Part shown: positions 34,923 through 44,600 of the stretch, piece by piece | Numbering within the stretch: the stretch's first letter is position 1 | How the letters are laid out: every line of letters starts with the position of its first letter | Source of the DNA: Nitrospira sp. KM1 | GTDB taxonomy: Bacteria > Nitrospirota > Nitrospiria > Nitrospirales > Nitrospiraceae | Length of the DNA stretch: 64,000 bases | Reading direction: 5' to 3' | NCBI RefSeq assembly: GCF_011405515.1 | Contig: NZ_AP022671.1 | Span: forward strand, 1,984,001-2,048,000 | Made by a program: the position numbers and the translations under genes | Notes under the pieces: model-generated | Seen by the model: only the letters and a program-made list of their open reading frames with translations | Told to the model about the DNA's origin: nothing | Database searches by the model: none

Positions 34923-34943
34923 GCTACATCCTTGTAGACTACA

Positions 34944-35300
34944 CTAGGCCTGCTCGCGAAGGAGCAAGCCTTTTAAGTCCGGCAGACTCTTTGCCAAGTT
35001 CAACAATTCCTCGGCGGGAATCTGTCGGATGACCTCGTGTGAATCACCGTTCACGATCTTGACGACCACGCGCTGCAGATCGGGATCGATCTCGATCTCC
35101 AGGTGCGAGTCGGTGTTCTGCAATATCCGCCGAATTTTGCCGACCGCCTCCTGGAGCGAGACGCGTACGGCTTGATCGGCGCCGGTCTTTTCGGAGTCTG
35201 AACGCTCCTCTGTCGCATGCAGACGGGTTTCCTCCGTCGCATCACTCCGATGGCTGGCTTTGGCTGGGAGATCCGCCTTTGGTGTAACACTGTGAATCAT
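34944..35300 (-). CDS. flaG: FlaG family protein
   Basis: A 118-residue protein. The C-terminal half is the conserved FlaG domain (LEIEIDPDLQRVVVKIVNGDSHEVIRQIP, LLNLAKSLPDLKGLL). The N-terminal half is polar and low in complexity. FlaG influences filament length in some species. AGGAGG lies 6 bases before ATG 35300. It is separated from fliC by a strong hairpin. Confidence 0.88.
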   Translation of the reverse strand: MIHSVTPKADLPAKASHRSDATEETRLHATEERSDSEKTGADQAVRVSLQEAVGKIRRILQNTDSHLEIEIDPDLQRVVVKIVNGDSHEVIRQIPAEELLNLAKSLPDLKGLLLREQA

Positions 35301-35324
35301 GGCAGCCTCCTGTCAGAGCCCTGG

Positions 35325-35355
35325 CCGGCCCTCTCCCCGTCGGGAAGAGGGCCGG
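35325..35355 (-). terminator. Strong hairpin after fliC (3' stabiliser or attenuator)
   Basis: Ten base pairs (35325-35334 with 35346-35355: CCGGCCCTCT and AGAGGGCCGG), then three inner pairs (35336-35338 with 35342-35344) and a 3-base loop. It lies 18 bases past the fliC stop, but no T-run follows on the minus strand. It may act as an mRNA-stabilising 3' end or partial terminator and not as a classical rho-independent one. Confidence 0.55.
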
Positions 35356-35372
35356 TCAATGGTATCCGACGA

Positions 35373-36200
35373 TTACCCTCGAAGCAGTGCCAGCGCCTGT
35401 TGCGGCAATGTATTTGCCTGCGCCAGGGTGGCAATACCTGCTTGCACCAGAACCTGGTTCTTGGTGAACTGGGACGTTTCATACGCGATGTCGGCATCGC
35501 GGATCCGGGATTCTGCAGCCGTGAGGTTCTCACTGGAAATCTGCAGATTCGCAATCGTGGCCTCAAACCGGTTCTGCAGCGAGCCGTACTCGGCTCGTGC
35601 CGTAGCCACCGCGCTGATCGCACTGTCGATATTGCTCAGCACGCTTTGCGCGTTCGCCGATGTCGACACGTTGACCGACGACAAACCCAACGATGACAAC
35701 GTCAGGTCATTGAGATCCAGCGACAGGGTATTGCCTGTGCCGCTCTTGAATCCCACTTGAACGCTGAAGCTGATGGTGCTTCCGCTGGTCAGGGCCTGTC
35801 CGTTGTATTCCGTGACCGTTGCGATACGGTCGATTTCGGAGCGCAACGCGACGAACTCCTGATCGATGTAAGACCGTTCGGTCGCACCGACCGTTCCGCT
35901 GGCCGATTGAGAGGCCAATTCGCGGAGGCGGGCCAGCAAGGATCCGATCGTCGACGCCGCGCCGTCAGCAACCTGGGTCAAGCTGATGCCGTCGGACGAG
36001 TTTCTGACAGCCTGATTGATGCTGCGGATGTGTGCGCGCAACGTCTCGGACAGTCCGAGACCGGCAGCGTCATCGGCCGCGCGAGTGATCCGGAGACCAG
36101 ACGACAAGCGCTCGACCGAGCGGCTCAACCCCAGGGTGTTCACCGAGAGATTTCGCTGAGCCGCAATAGATGCGGGGTTGTTGTTCACGATTAAAGCCAT
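35373..36200 (-). CDS. fliC: Flagellin FliC
   Basis: A 275-residue flagellin. The conserved D0/D1 N-terminal part (ALIVNNNPASIAAQRNLSVN, LGLSRSVERLSSGLRITRAADDAAGLGLS) and C-terminal part (LQNRFEATIANLQISSENL, ESRIRDADIAYETSQFTKNQVLVQAG) are linked by a very short variable region, so domains D2/D3 are reduced. AAGGAGG lies about 9 bases before the ATG. A sigma-28-like promoter and a roughly 100-base leader with a likely CsrA hairpin precede it. Confidence 0.97.
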   Translation of the reverse strand: MALIVNNNPASIAAQRNLSVNTLGLSRSVERLSSGLRITRAADDAAGLGLSETLRAHIRSINQAVRNSSDGISLTQVADGAASTIGSLLARLRELASQSASGTVGATERSYIDQEFVALRSEIDRIATVTEYNGQALTSGSTISFSVQVGFKSGTGNTLSLDLNDLTLSSLGLSSVNVSTSANAQSVLSNIDSAISAVATARAEYGSLQNRFEATIANLQISSENLTAAESRIRDADIAYETSQFTKNQVLVQAGIATLAQANTLPQQALALLRG

Positions 36201-36208
36201 GGACCATT

Positions 36209-36215
36209 CCTCCTT
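36209..36215 (-). promoter_or_regulatory. Shine-Dalgarno overlapping a second GGA site of fliC
   Basis: AAGGAGGA just upstream of ATG 36200 contains two GGA triplets. CsrA bound here and at the upstream hairpin would block ribosome access, as known for flagellin mRNA in Bacillus. Confidence 0.45.
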
Positions 36216-36244
36216 GGAAGACCGAACAGGATTGTGAAGTTCGC

Positions 36245-36263
36245 CTCTCGCATCCGTGCAGAG
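36245..36263 (-). promoter_or_regulatory. Predicted CsrA-binding hairpin in the fliC leader
   Basis: On the transcript, CUCUGC (36263-36258) pairs with GC-G-AGAG (36251-36245) with one bulged G, exposing ACGGAU as a six-base loop. GGA in a hairpin loop is the CsrA recognition element. It lies about 45 bases upstream of the start codon. Confidence 0.5.
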
Positions 36264-36302
36264 ACGTATACACCGCTCACCCCCATGAGACGGTTGCCTT
36301 CC

Positions 36303-36329
36303 TTATCGGCTGATCCGGGACCTACTTGA
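36303..36329 (-). promoter_or_regulatory. Sigma-28-like promoter of fliC
   Basis: TCAAGTAG-N11-GCCGATAA on the minus strand, about 100 bases before the flagellin ATG. The -10 element matches the FliA consensus perfectly. This site anchors the motif used to find the other nine. Confidence 0.8.
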
Positions 36330-36392
36330 GCTGAGCGAGGAATGAGGCACATGGGATGCATCTCTCCAGCAATCGACAACAATGAGCAGCCG

Positions 36393-36920
36393 CTAAGGTT
36401 CGAGACGTGGAAGAATTTCATATTCCAGGACGTCGGCCATGAGTACGGAATCGCCTGCCTCTCTAGCCTTCAAGAGTTCGCGAACGGATGTGGCGAGCGT
36501 TTGGCCAGCACCGTGAGTCTGACCAGTCCCGTCGGTCGTCTGCAAACACTCGAGATAATCGGCGAGTGTTCCCAACCACAAGTCCAAACTGTTCAGTGTG
36601 TGCCGCCCTGATCGCAATGAATCGACAAGGCTGATTCCCTCGGCACGAATCGAGGCTGAAAATCGACTGATGGACGGACGAGCGGATTGCACGATATCTC
36701 CGCGCGACTGCGAGACGGCCGTCAATCGAGAGTATTGGATGGCCTGTTCAGCCAAGAATCCGGGATCGAGATCTCGATCTGTGATGTTTCGCTGGTCCAC
36801 AATGAGGGATGTCACGATGCGTGCCCGCGCATGTGCGCGCTCGCTGACGTCGGCCAGCACTTCTCCCAAAGTTGTTGTCCCCGTGACTTCCCATTGTTCC
36901 TGATCGAGCGTGACGTGCAT
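36393..36920 (-). CDS. Hypothetical protein downstream of the glycan island
   Basis: The 175-residue product starts at ATG 36920, with AGGAG 8 bases upstream; an upstream in-frame start at 36989 would overlap the GT9 gene. It is mainly helical (LGEVLADVSERAHARARIV, SLRSGRHTLNSLDLWLGTLADYLECL), without signal peptide or membrane segments. I do not recognise a family. Lying between fliC and glycosyltransferase genes, it could be a flagellar accessory or chaperone-like protein, but this is only positional inference. Confidence 0.65.
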   Translation of the reverse strand: MHVTLDQEQWEVTGTTTLGEVLADVSERAHARARIVTSLIVDQRNITDRDLDPGFLAEQAIQYSRLTAVSQSRGDIVQSARPSISRFSASIRAEGISLVDSLRSGRHTLNSLDLWLGTLADYLECLQTTDGTGQTHGAGQTLATSVRELLKAREAGDSVLMADVLEYEILPRLEP

Positions 36921-36985
36921 GGTGTCTCTCCTTTGTGTTTCCAGTCTGGCCATGCCTCGCTGTTGAGCATGGCTCCGCTTGCCGG

Positions 36986-38644
36986 TCACATTCCCGATGC
37001 CATGGCGAGTGGCCGTGACAATGTCCCGTCAAGGTAATGAGACAATGCATCGCCGAGCTCCACCACCTGCACACGCCACTTCCTGCAGGCCTGCGCATGA
37101 TACTGCGCAAGTCGATCGAGTCCTTGAAGGTCGTCGCTGTGAATGGATCTCACAAATGCCACGGTGACAGGCCCGGTGGCCGGTGATCTCATTCCCATTG
37201 CAATGGCTCTTTCGCGCTCCTCCGCCTGGGTATGTTGAAGCCTCTGCAGTTCGTTCACCGGCAGCGGCCGGCGGCTCGCGACTTGGGCGATCTTGCCGGC
37301 ACGCCTGCACAATGCATCAAGACGAGGAATCAGCAACGCAATATGCTCCATCGCTAGTCGTGCGTCAGGCGGAGGCAACGGCTGAACCGGCAACCGGCTC
37401 GGAAGTCCCGTCCAAGACTTGTAGGCATACCTGCGCCAGAACTCCGCGTACCATTCGGCAAGTGGAGCTTCGACCCCTCCGCGAAGCCGGAACGTGCCGA
37501 GTTGATCCTCGTCCACATCCGATTCATACAACCGAAACCCCGGATCTGAGCTCGGCCGCCCCGCCTTTCCCAGTACATGCAGCATCAACTCCGCAATGCG
37601 TTCACTGGGAATACGGTCTTTGCACGAATGATGAGCACAAACTTGTTGAAAGCCGCATGGCGCGCAATCCAATTGAGGTTGCACGACCCAGTGCCCCCGT
37701 CCATAGGGACCCGTTTCTCGAAAATCCACATGGCCGACCGACACATCGATCACAGGGGTTTGCACGGCCACGGCCAAGTGCATAGGACCCGTGTCGTTGG
37801 TCAGAAGCACCCGGCTCTCAGCGAGTAATGCGGTCAGCTGCGAAACCGACGTGTGACCGACAGCATTCTTCACGGGGTTCTTGCCTCCGGATCCTCTGTA
37901 GACCTGCACCACCTGCGCAGCGGTTGCCTGTTCACCGGGGGCACCAACAAGCACAATTCCGCCTGACCATTTGTCGGAGAGTCTCGCGAGCGTAACTCCG
38001 AAGTGTTCGGGTCGCCAGGCTTTCATAACATCGCTGGCACCGGCCTGCACCGCGATCCACTGGTGCGAGTCATTGCCCGGCATAGCAAGAAAGTGCTTTG
38101 CCCAGGCACCTGCCTCGGCGGGAATGCACGCCCGAAGCGGAGCGAACTTCCCCGGCCCGCTTCCGCCCAACGCGTACACGTCGACTAAGTTGAACCGGTT
38201 CATGGATCGAAAATGATGCATGTCGCTAAAATAGTTCATCCATGGATTGTCGATGATCATGCGGCCGTCCCAGCCGCACCTTGCGCCACGAATGTCAGCC
38301 ACGTCCATATAGCTCGACAAGAATGCACTGGCCGGATTGAACGTCAGATTGATAATCCGGTCGTAGCGACGTTCATGAAGCGGTGCGACCCACGCTCGCA
38401 TTTCGCGATAAAGAGACCCTACATCATGTTTCGCAATCCGGCTGTTGTCGATGAATTCGTGAAAATCATAGGGTACGACCTCTTCTACTCCTGCGAGCAA
38501 AGACGTGACCTCAGAGAATCTTCGGTCGATGACCAGATCCACCTGAACTCCTGGCCACTCTTCCTGCAAACGGGCCAAGAGCGTGCCCATCTGCACGAGA
38601 TCCCCCATGCGCGTAACATTCACGATCAGCACACGCCGGCTCAT
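36986..38644 (-). CDS. Glycosyltransferase family 9 (heptosyltransferase-like)
   Basis: A 552-residue GT-B protein. The N-terminal domain begins VLIVNVTRMGDLVQMGTLLARLQ, and the nucleotide-sugar domain carries LLTNDTGPMHLAVAVQTPVIDV, the GT9 signature. A CAPCGFQQVCAHHSC cysteine cluster follows, and the last ~190 residues are an added helical region of unknown role. GT9 enzymes transfer heptose-like sugars. It starts inside the last codons of the upstream CgeB-like gene (overlap 4 bases), so the two are co-translated. Confidence 0.85.
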   Translation of the reverse strand: MSRRVLIVNVTRMGDLVQMGTLLARLQEEWPGVQVDLVIDRRFSEVTSLLAGVEEVVPYDFHEFIDNSRIAKHDVGSLYREMRAWVAPLHERRYDRIINLTFNPASAFLSSYMDVADIRGARCGWDGRMIIDNPWMNYFSDMHHFRSMNRFNLVDVYALGGSGPGKFAPLRACIPAEAGAWAKHFLAMPGNDSHQWIAVQAGASDVMKAWRPEHFGVTLARLSDKWSGGIVLVGAPGEQATAAQVVQVYRGSGGKNPVKNAVGHTSVSQLTALLAESRVLLTNDTGPMHLAVAVQTPVIDVSVGHVDFRETGPYGRGHWVVQPQLDCAPCGFQQVCAHHSCKDRIPSERIAELMLHVLGKAGRPSSDPGFRLYESDVDEDQLGTFRLRGGVEAPLAEWYAEFWRRYAYKSWTGLPSRLPVQPLPPPDARLAMEHIALLIPRLDALCRRAGKIAQVASRRPLPVNELQRLQHTQAEERERAIAMGMRSPATGPVTVAFVRSIHSDDLQGLDRLAQYHAQACRKWRVQVVELGDALSHYLDGTLSRPLAMASGM

Positions 38645-40473
38645 ACTAAATCCCGCGTCTCCGCTCGATAGCTGTCCATCATCAGAATCAGCATTTCCTC
38701 CCGCCCAAGTGAGTGGCCGGCACCTCGCGAGCGGATCTCAGCCGCCACATCCTTCAACTCGACGCGGCGGCCCGCCGGAAACCGTCGCAACAGTGCGACG
38801 AGCTCCGGAGACGACGCCTCGTTCGCCATGCGATCAGCATCGCGATCTCCTCGAAGAATGGCTCCGATCCGGTCCGGTTGATGGAATCCGATCGTCGTCA
38901 GTAATTCCCTCATGCGATCCCGGTACGTATGCTCACGCAGAACACGCTGCCGGCCTGCAGACGCGATCGCGTGGCGGGCATCCGCATCGTTCAGCCAGTG
39001 GCGGATAAGCCGCGGAACGTCTGCCGCGTTCTTGAATCGCACTACTTCGCCTTCCGTGAAGACTTCCGGCAGGAGCCGGCGATCGTCCACTAGCTGGAAC
39101 GCTCCGCAGGCCGCCAGTTCGAAGGTCCTCGGATTAACGAAATCAGCCTGCACGTCGAGTCCATCACCCGACCAGGAGTGCAGGTTGAGATTGATCGATG
39201 ACGCGTTGAAGACCTTCACGCACGTGTCGGTGTCGATTCGTCGTCCTTCACGCTGCAACACGTGCCTCAGATTGCTGGCGCCGTCCCACTCGTTGCCCCA
39301 TAATCGGAATGTCCACTCTGGCGACAGCCACCGTGGAAGGAGAGCTCTTCGATTGGCATAGCCGGCCCCCACGAAGGATACATCTGATTTGAATTCGCTC
39401 TGTTCGCCCTCCGTGAGCACTCGCGGACAATGGATCTCTGGATCCGCGGCCATGGGAAGGTAGCTGACATGCGGAGCGCCCGCACGTTTCAGCGCTTCGA
39501 TACACTCCTCTCGTTGGAAAACAAACCAATACTCGTAGCCGGCCGCCAATTGCTGCCAGTACGTCAAATGCCGGTAGTTTTCGACAAACCACATGGCCGT
39601 GACAAATTTCTTTTTTCTCAAATGTTCGAGCACGGCCATGGTCAACGGTGCCTGGGCCAGCGCCAGCACCAAATCGGGCGGATCGTCCGCCAACCTGGTC
39701 ATTGTTTCCAGGCTGAGCACGTCGGCAAATCGGCTCTGCAATGCAAGCCGGTTACGGCTGTCGCGGACCGTGCCGAATGCTTCGTAACTGGCGTAATGGA
39801 TGTGATGGTCGATCCACGTCACGCGGTGTCCAAGACCTTCAAGCGCTCGGACAGCATACCCTGCGATTGGGAGTGAGCCTCCGTAGATCGGGCCGACGAC
39901 CGCCACGTGTAATTGCCCGGACCCAGTCGTAATGGCATGGCGAAGAGCCGTTTCTAATTCTTGATGGTGAGCGGCGTGCAACCGAGCCGCCGATGCGAAG
40001 GTAAAGAACCGCAGCGGTACCTTGTGCCCAGAGAGCTGCGTCGCAAGGTCCCTTTGAGGGCCCCAGAGCCATTCCACTTCATCGAACCAGTTCCCCACGG
40101 ATCTGACCGTGATTGCTTCTTTCATGAATGAGAGATCCGGCACAACGACGGCCACTCGGAGATCCCGGCCCTTCGCAGCGACTAAGGCTTCCACGTGATA
40201 CAGCAGTCCGACTCCAAGCACCACACCGAGCTCCCCATCTTTCCAATCCTTGACCTGAGCGGCAGCCCAGGAATGAGCTTCCTTTCGAGGGTCGTACGAA
40301 CTATGGATCCATTGTCCGTTGTGCATGGCTGAAGGACTGCCTTCTCGAGACGTCTGTATGCTCATTCCGCAAGCGCCGCTCTCCATCACGGCTTGCGCGA
40401 GAGCCGGATTGTGCTTGCGAATCCGCTCGATGTTCTGTGCAAAGTGATTCACGTATCCCTCATCCGACATCAA
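38641..40473 (-). CDS. CgeB-type glycosyltransferase with Maf-like N-terminus
   Basis: The N-terminal ~200 residues of this 610-residue protein contain FAQNIERIRKHNPALAQAV and IHSSYDPRKEAHSWA, reminiscent of motility-associated (Maf-type) glycosylation proteins. From about residue 205 (LHVAVVGPIYGGSLPIAGYAVRAL) it continues as a CgeB/GT4-like glycosyltransferase, ending in the typical NPRTFELAACGAFQLVDDR and LREHTYRDRM blocks. The combination suggests flagellin or surface-protein glycosylation. It overlaps the GT9 gene upstream and the GT9 gene downstream. Confidence 0.78.
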   Translation of the reverse strand: MMSDEGYVNHFAQNIERIRKHNPALAQAVMESGACGMSIQTSREGSPSAMHNGQWIHSSYDPRKEAHSWAAAQVKDWKDGELGVVLGVGLLYHVEALVAAKGRDLRVAVVVPDLSFMKEAITVRSVGNWFDEVEWLWGPQRDLATQLSGHKVPLRFFTFASAARLHAAHHQELETALRHAITTGSGQLHVAVVGPIYGGSLPIAGYAVRALEGLGHRVTWIDHHIHYASYEAFGTVRDSRNRLALQSRFADVLSLETMTRLADDPPDLVLALAQAPLTMAVLEHLRKKKFVTAMWFVENYRHLTYWQQLAAGYEYWFVFQREECIEALKRAGAPHVSYLPMAADPEIHCPRVLTEGEQSEFKSDVSFVGAGYANRRALLPRWLSPEWTFRLWGNEWDGASNLRHVLQREGRRIDTDTCVKVFNASSINLNLHSWSGDGLDVQADFVNPRTFELAACGAFQLVDDRRLLPEVFTEGEVVRFKNAADVPRLIRHWLNDADARHAIASAGRQRVLREHTYRDRMRELLTTIGFHQPDRIGAILRGDRDADRMANEASSPELVALLRRFPAGRRVELKDVAAEIRSRGAGHSLGREEMLILMMDSYRAETRDLV

Positions 40474-41650
40474 CAGGGTGAAGCAGTTGCCACGTCCGTT
40501 CCCGTTCTTGCGGCGGACCGGTCTCCTGCCCGATTTCCGTGTAGTAGGCTCCCCAGCGATCGCAATGGCTGCGCCAGGCAGACCAGCCTGGCCGCCCCTC
40601 GTATGACGAGGTTGTCAGATAGGCAAGCGTTTCCTCGACCGGCCATCTGGAGGGTGCCACGGGGGAGGGAGGAAACGCCGGATTCGATTCCGCACGGACC
40701 GCCTGCCAGATGACATGCCCGGGCCCATAAGGTCCTGTCTCATGCACGCTCGCCCGCGAGAAGTACCAGCCGATCACTTTCGTCCCAACGGCAGCAGCCA
40801 GGTGCAACGGCCCCGTATCGCTTCCGATCACCAAGTGGCATCTGCTCAGTGCGGAGGCAAGCTCCGGCAGTGATGTACGGCCTGTCAGATCCAGCGTTCG
40901 GTTCAGCGTGGAGGACGGCAACAACTCCCTCAGTTCCTGCGCGCGCTGTTGTTCCCCCTTGTTCCCGATCAGCACAACCCGCCCGTGAGGCACCACATGA
41001 AGAAACCCGGCGATCCAATCACGCCAAACCGACAAAGGGACCAGCCGTTCGGCATCGCCCGCTCCTACCAACAAACCAACCCACGTTCCTTCGTCATTCC
41101 CGACTTTTCGAAGATCGCTTGAAAGAGAGATGTCGGGAACAGGAATCCGGCATGCTCGGCCGGGGGGGTGCACGGAACAAAGACCGCAGAAGGCATCGGA
41201 GAGATGAACACGGTGGCTATGACCCGTGCGGGCCATTTGCCGGAGATAGGCTGCCCAAGGCGTCAGCCGGTCATCCAGCACATGGAAACGGGCGCCAACG
41301 ATCTCGCGGGCGAGCAAACCGCCTGCAAGAAGAGCGCGAGGATGTTGATTCAATACGTAAGCCCGATCGTAGGTCTCACACGTCACTGTCCGCAGATGAC
41401 GATCAGCTTCAGCCACATGTGCAGCTCCGAAATTGGTCTCCGCAGATTCCACCTGTTGTCGCCACGTCGCCCCATCCCAGCCCAACACGGTGCGTATTCC
41501 CGGGATCATGCGGGCGATTGCGACGAACGGGGCGGGACACAACAGATCAAGCACGAGATCGGCATGGCGATCTTTGATCGAGACAATCACCGGGATCGTC
41601 TGCAGGAGATCGCCCAACCGCGCCAATTGAATGACGAGTGCGCGTGTCAT
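40460..41650 (-). CDS. Glycosyltransferase family 9 (second copy)
   Basis: A 396-residue GT9 protein: ALVIQLARLGDLLQTIPVI at the N-terminus and CHLVIGSDTGPLHLAAAVGTKVIGWY in the sugar-nucleotide domain. It is shorter than the copy at 36986 and lacks its C-terminal extension. Its stop overlaps the start of the CgeB-type gene and its start overlaps the stop of the giant fusion gene, so the island is tightly coupled. Confidence 0.86.
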   Translation of the reverse strand: MTRALVIQLARLGDLLQTIPVIVSIKDRHADLVLDLLCPAPFVAIARMIPGIRTVLGWDGATWRQQVESAETNFGAAHVAEADRHLRTVTCETYDRAYVLNQHPRALLAGGLLAREIVGARFHVLDDRLTPWAAYLRQMARTGHSHRVHLSDAFCGLCSVHPPGRACRIPVPDISLSSDLRKVGNDEGTWVGLLVGAGDAERLVPLSVWRDWIAGFLHVVPHGRVVLIGNKGEQQRAQELRELLPSSTLNRTLDLTGRTSLPELASALSRCHLVIGSDTGPLHLAAAVGTKVIGWYFSRASVHETGPYGPGHVIWQAVRAESNPAFPPSPVAPSRWPVEETLAYLTTSSYEGRPGWSAWRSHCDRWGAYYTEIGQETGPPQERERTWQLLHPVDVG

Positions 41651-44600
41651 GATTTTGATGAATCAACGGCTTCGAGAGCCGCTTCCCCTTCTGCCAACGC
41701 GCGCGCGAGTTCTGCAAGCCCGTCGTAGGAGGGATCCAGCACACGAAGCGTGTCGTACTCGAGCCTGGCACGGTCGAGACGGTCTGCCCGAAGCAAGACA
41801 CCGGCGAAGGCGAATCGCGTGGTCAGATCGCCGGGGTTTCGCATCACATACCGGTCGAAGTGGTCGGCAAGGTCTTCCCAGCGTTGAAGTGCGGTGCCGG
41901 TGCGAAGCAACCAATGCATGGCCTCCGGATGATCGGGCCACTCAGCCAGAATAAGAGCAAACCGATCCCACGCTTGTTCGAATCGTCGGGTGCCGAACGC
42001 AGCCATCGCACTTCCCAACAAGGACTTCTGGCGATCACCTCCATGCTGCATAGCGGACGCGAATGCCGTTTCCGCCTCTTGATAGGCCTCGTGCTGCATG
42101 CTGAGGACCCCTTTGTACAGCCAGGCTTCAGCGAGGAGCGGTCGAATGGTGAGCTCAGTGTTGAGGTGCTCCTCCGCACCTTCGAATTCCCGTTGATCGA
42201 TGAGCGTCCTAATGAGCAGGCATCGTGCTGCAGAGGAATCCCGAATCTGAAGGCAGCGCCGTACGAATATTTCCAGGAGCTCAGGTTCTTGGAGACGGTC
42301 ACACGTCCGTGCTCCCCAGAGAAGGACGGAACAATCGCTGGGCCAATCCGCCGCGCAGATTAGCTCTTTTCGCACCGCGTCCCAGTCCTTCACAAGCGCA
42401 GCCCGTTGCGTCCTGGCCACATGGGCCCACTGATCGCGGTCTCGATTGTCGATCAGGAGTTCAAGACTGCCCTTGGTCGACCCTCCGGCTTCGTCCCAGA
42501 TCAGCTTGTACCCGTCCGAGTGGTAGTACAGATCCTCGTCTGCAGACCACCACTGACCACCCCAACGCTCGGTAAGCAGGCGGCCATTTTCTTCTTCAAA
42601 CTGTTTACGCCCCGGCGTTTGGCTCTCGAGGTGATAGAGGACGCTTTGTGGCTGGTACACAATAACGGAACCTGCGGCCTTGACTTTGAGGCAAAGATCC
42701 ACGTCTTCAAAGCCGTTGCGAAACCGCTCATCGAAACCTCCCACCTGTTCGAAGAGATTCCGACGGATCAATAGACAGGCGGCTGTCACAGCCTGAAATT
42801 CGCGCCGCTGATTCACGGCCGGATGGTCGGCGGGTGCGAGCCGATAAATATGATACGGAGACAATTGTTCCCGAAGGAAGATGACCCCGGCGTGCTGAAT
42901 GGTGCCGTCCGCGTAAAGAAGCTTGCTGCCGACTACTCCCACCTCACGATGCGTCTCGACTTCCCGCAGCATGGCGCTCAACCATCCGTCCAAGGGCACC
43001 GTGTCGTTGTTTAAGAAAATGAGATGTCTGCCCCGTGCGGCTTGCGCGCCTTGATTGCAGGCTCTGGCAAATCCGAGGTTTTCCTGGTTGCGGATCACTT
43101 GGACATCACCGCTCAATCCCGAAAGGAAAGCCGGAGTATCATCGGTCGAATGATTGTCGACCACGATCAATTCCCACGAGACGTCTTTGGTGGTCGTTGC
43201 CAGCGCTGCGACGCATTCCCGAGTCAGCTCACACCGATTCCAGACCGGAATAATCACCGAACAATCATAGGTCCGATCCGTCTCCCGAACTGGCTGCCGG
43301 GACGAAGGAGTGGACGGTCGAATGGACGGGGGGTACGTCGCCCGCAGTCGCTTCTCCTCCGGTTCGGCGATCTCTTTGCGGTTCGATAGCCCTTCGGGCG
43401 ACCGCCAATACAGCCCCGTGACGACGGGAATGTGCAACAGCTGGTGCTGGGCGCCGAGGCGAATCCAGAAATCCTGATCCCCCAACGCCACATAGGTCTC
43501 GTCGAAATAGCCAACGGCGCGATGAACCTCGCTTCTCCACATCGGATGCGGACCTACACCGCAGTGCGTCAGGAGGCCCTCGTAACGGTAGTCGGGCCAT
43601 TGCCATAGATCACAGCGATCGTGTCGCTCGAATGACTGATGAGGTTGAGCCGTGATCGAGGTATCACCATAGACGAGCGCCACATCGGGCCGTTCCTCCA
43701 AGGTCTTCGCCAATATTTCGTATGCGTCAGAACGGAGCCGATCGTTGGTGCTAAACGGCGTGATGAATCGCCCTTTCGCCAATTTGATGGCGACGTTCCA
43801 GGCCGCATACACCCCGATGCGCGAAGGCATTCGCAGATAGATGATGTTCTGATGCCGTTGCTGGAATTCTCGAACAATCGAGCCTTCCTGCTCGGGAGAG
43901 GCGGCATCGACCACGATAATCTCCATTTTCCCCATCACCGTCTGTCGCTCAAGGTCCGAGAGGCACTCCCGCATGAAGGCCTCTGCGCAATAGCTGGATA
44001 CGATCACGGAAATGAGCGGATGCTCGGATCCCCCAGCTCGCTTGGGCCGCGCCATGTCTGCGCGAAATCGGCGATTGACGAACAAGGCGTTCCCATGAGT
44101 AGGCGAATCAGGACCCAGCGGGGCAAATGAGACCAGGTCATGATCGGCCTGCAAGACCTCCTTGAGATCATCCAGACACTTCGCCCCCGCATAGACTTCT
44201 TCCAGACTCGCCTCCACATACAGTGCAAGAACGCGCGCTTTCAGGTCCGGGGAAAGAGATGAGAGAATTTGGAATTCCGCACCCTGCACATCGAGAAGCA
44301 GCATATCCGGTTGACTCAATCCATGTTCCTGGATGATCGACTCGAGCGTCCGGCAGGACACAGGGATGGAGCGAATCTCGTGGACGTGCGGAAAGATCTG
44401 CTTATGCTTTCCCAAGTGCAAGAGGGAGCTGGATTCACCGTCGTTGTTCGTCAGGAAGAAGTCCCGTGTCGCATTTTCATTCGACAATGCACAGCAGAAC
44501 ACCTTCACGCGGGAATCGACCTTCTCGAACCGCCTGAGATATTCGGCCAGTTGCGGAATCGGTTCGAACAAGTAAATCCGCTCCAGATTTGGGAACAGCC

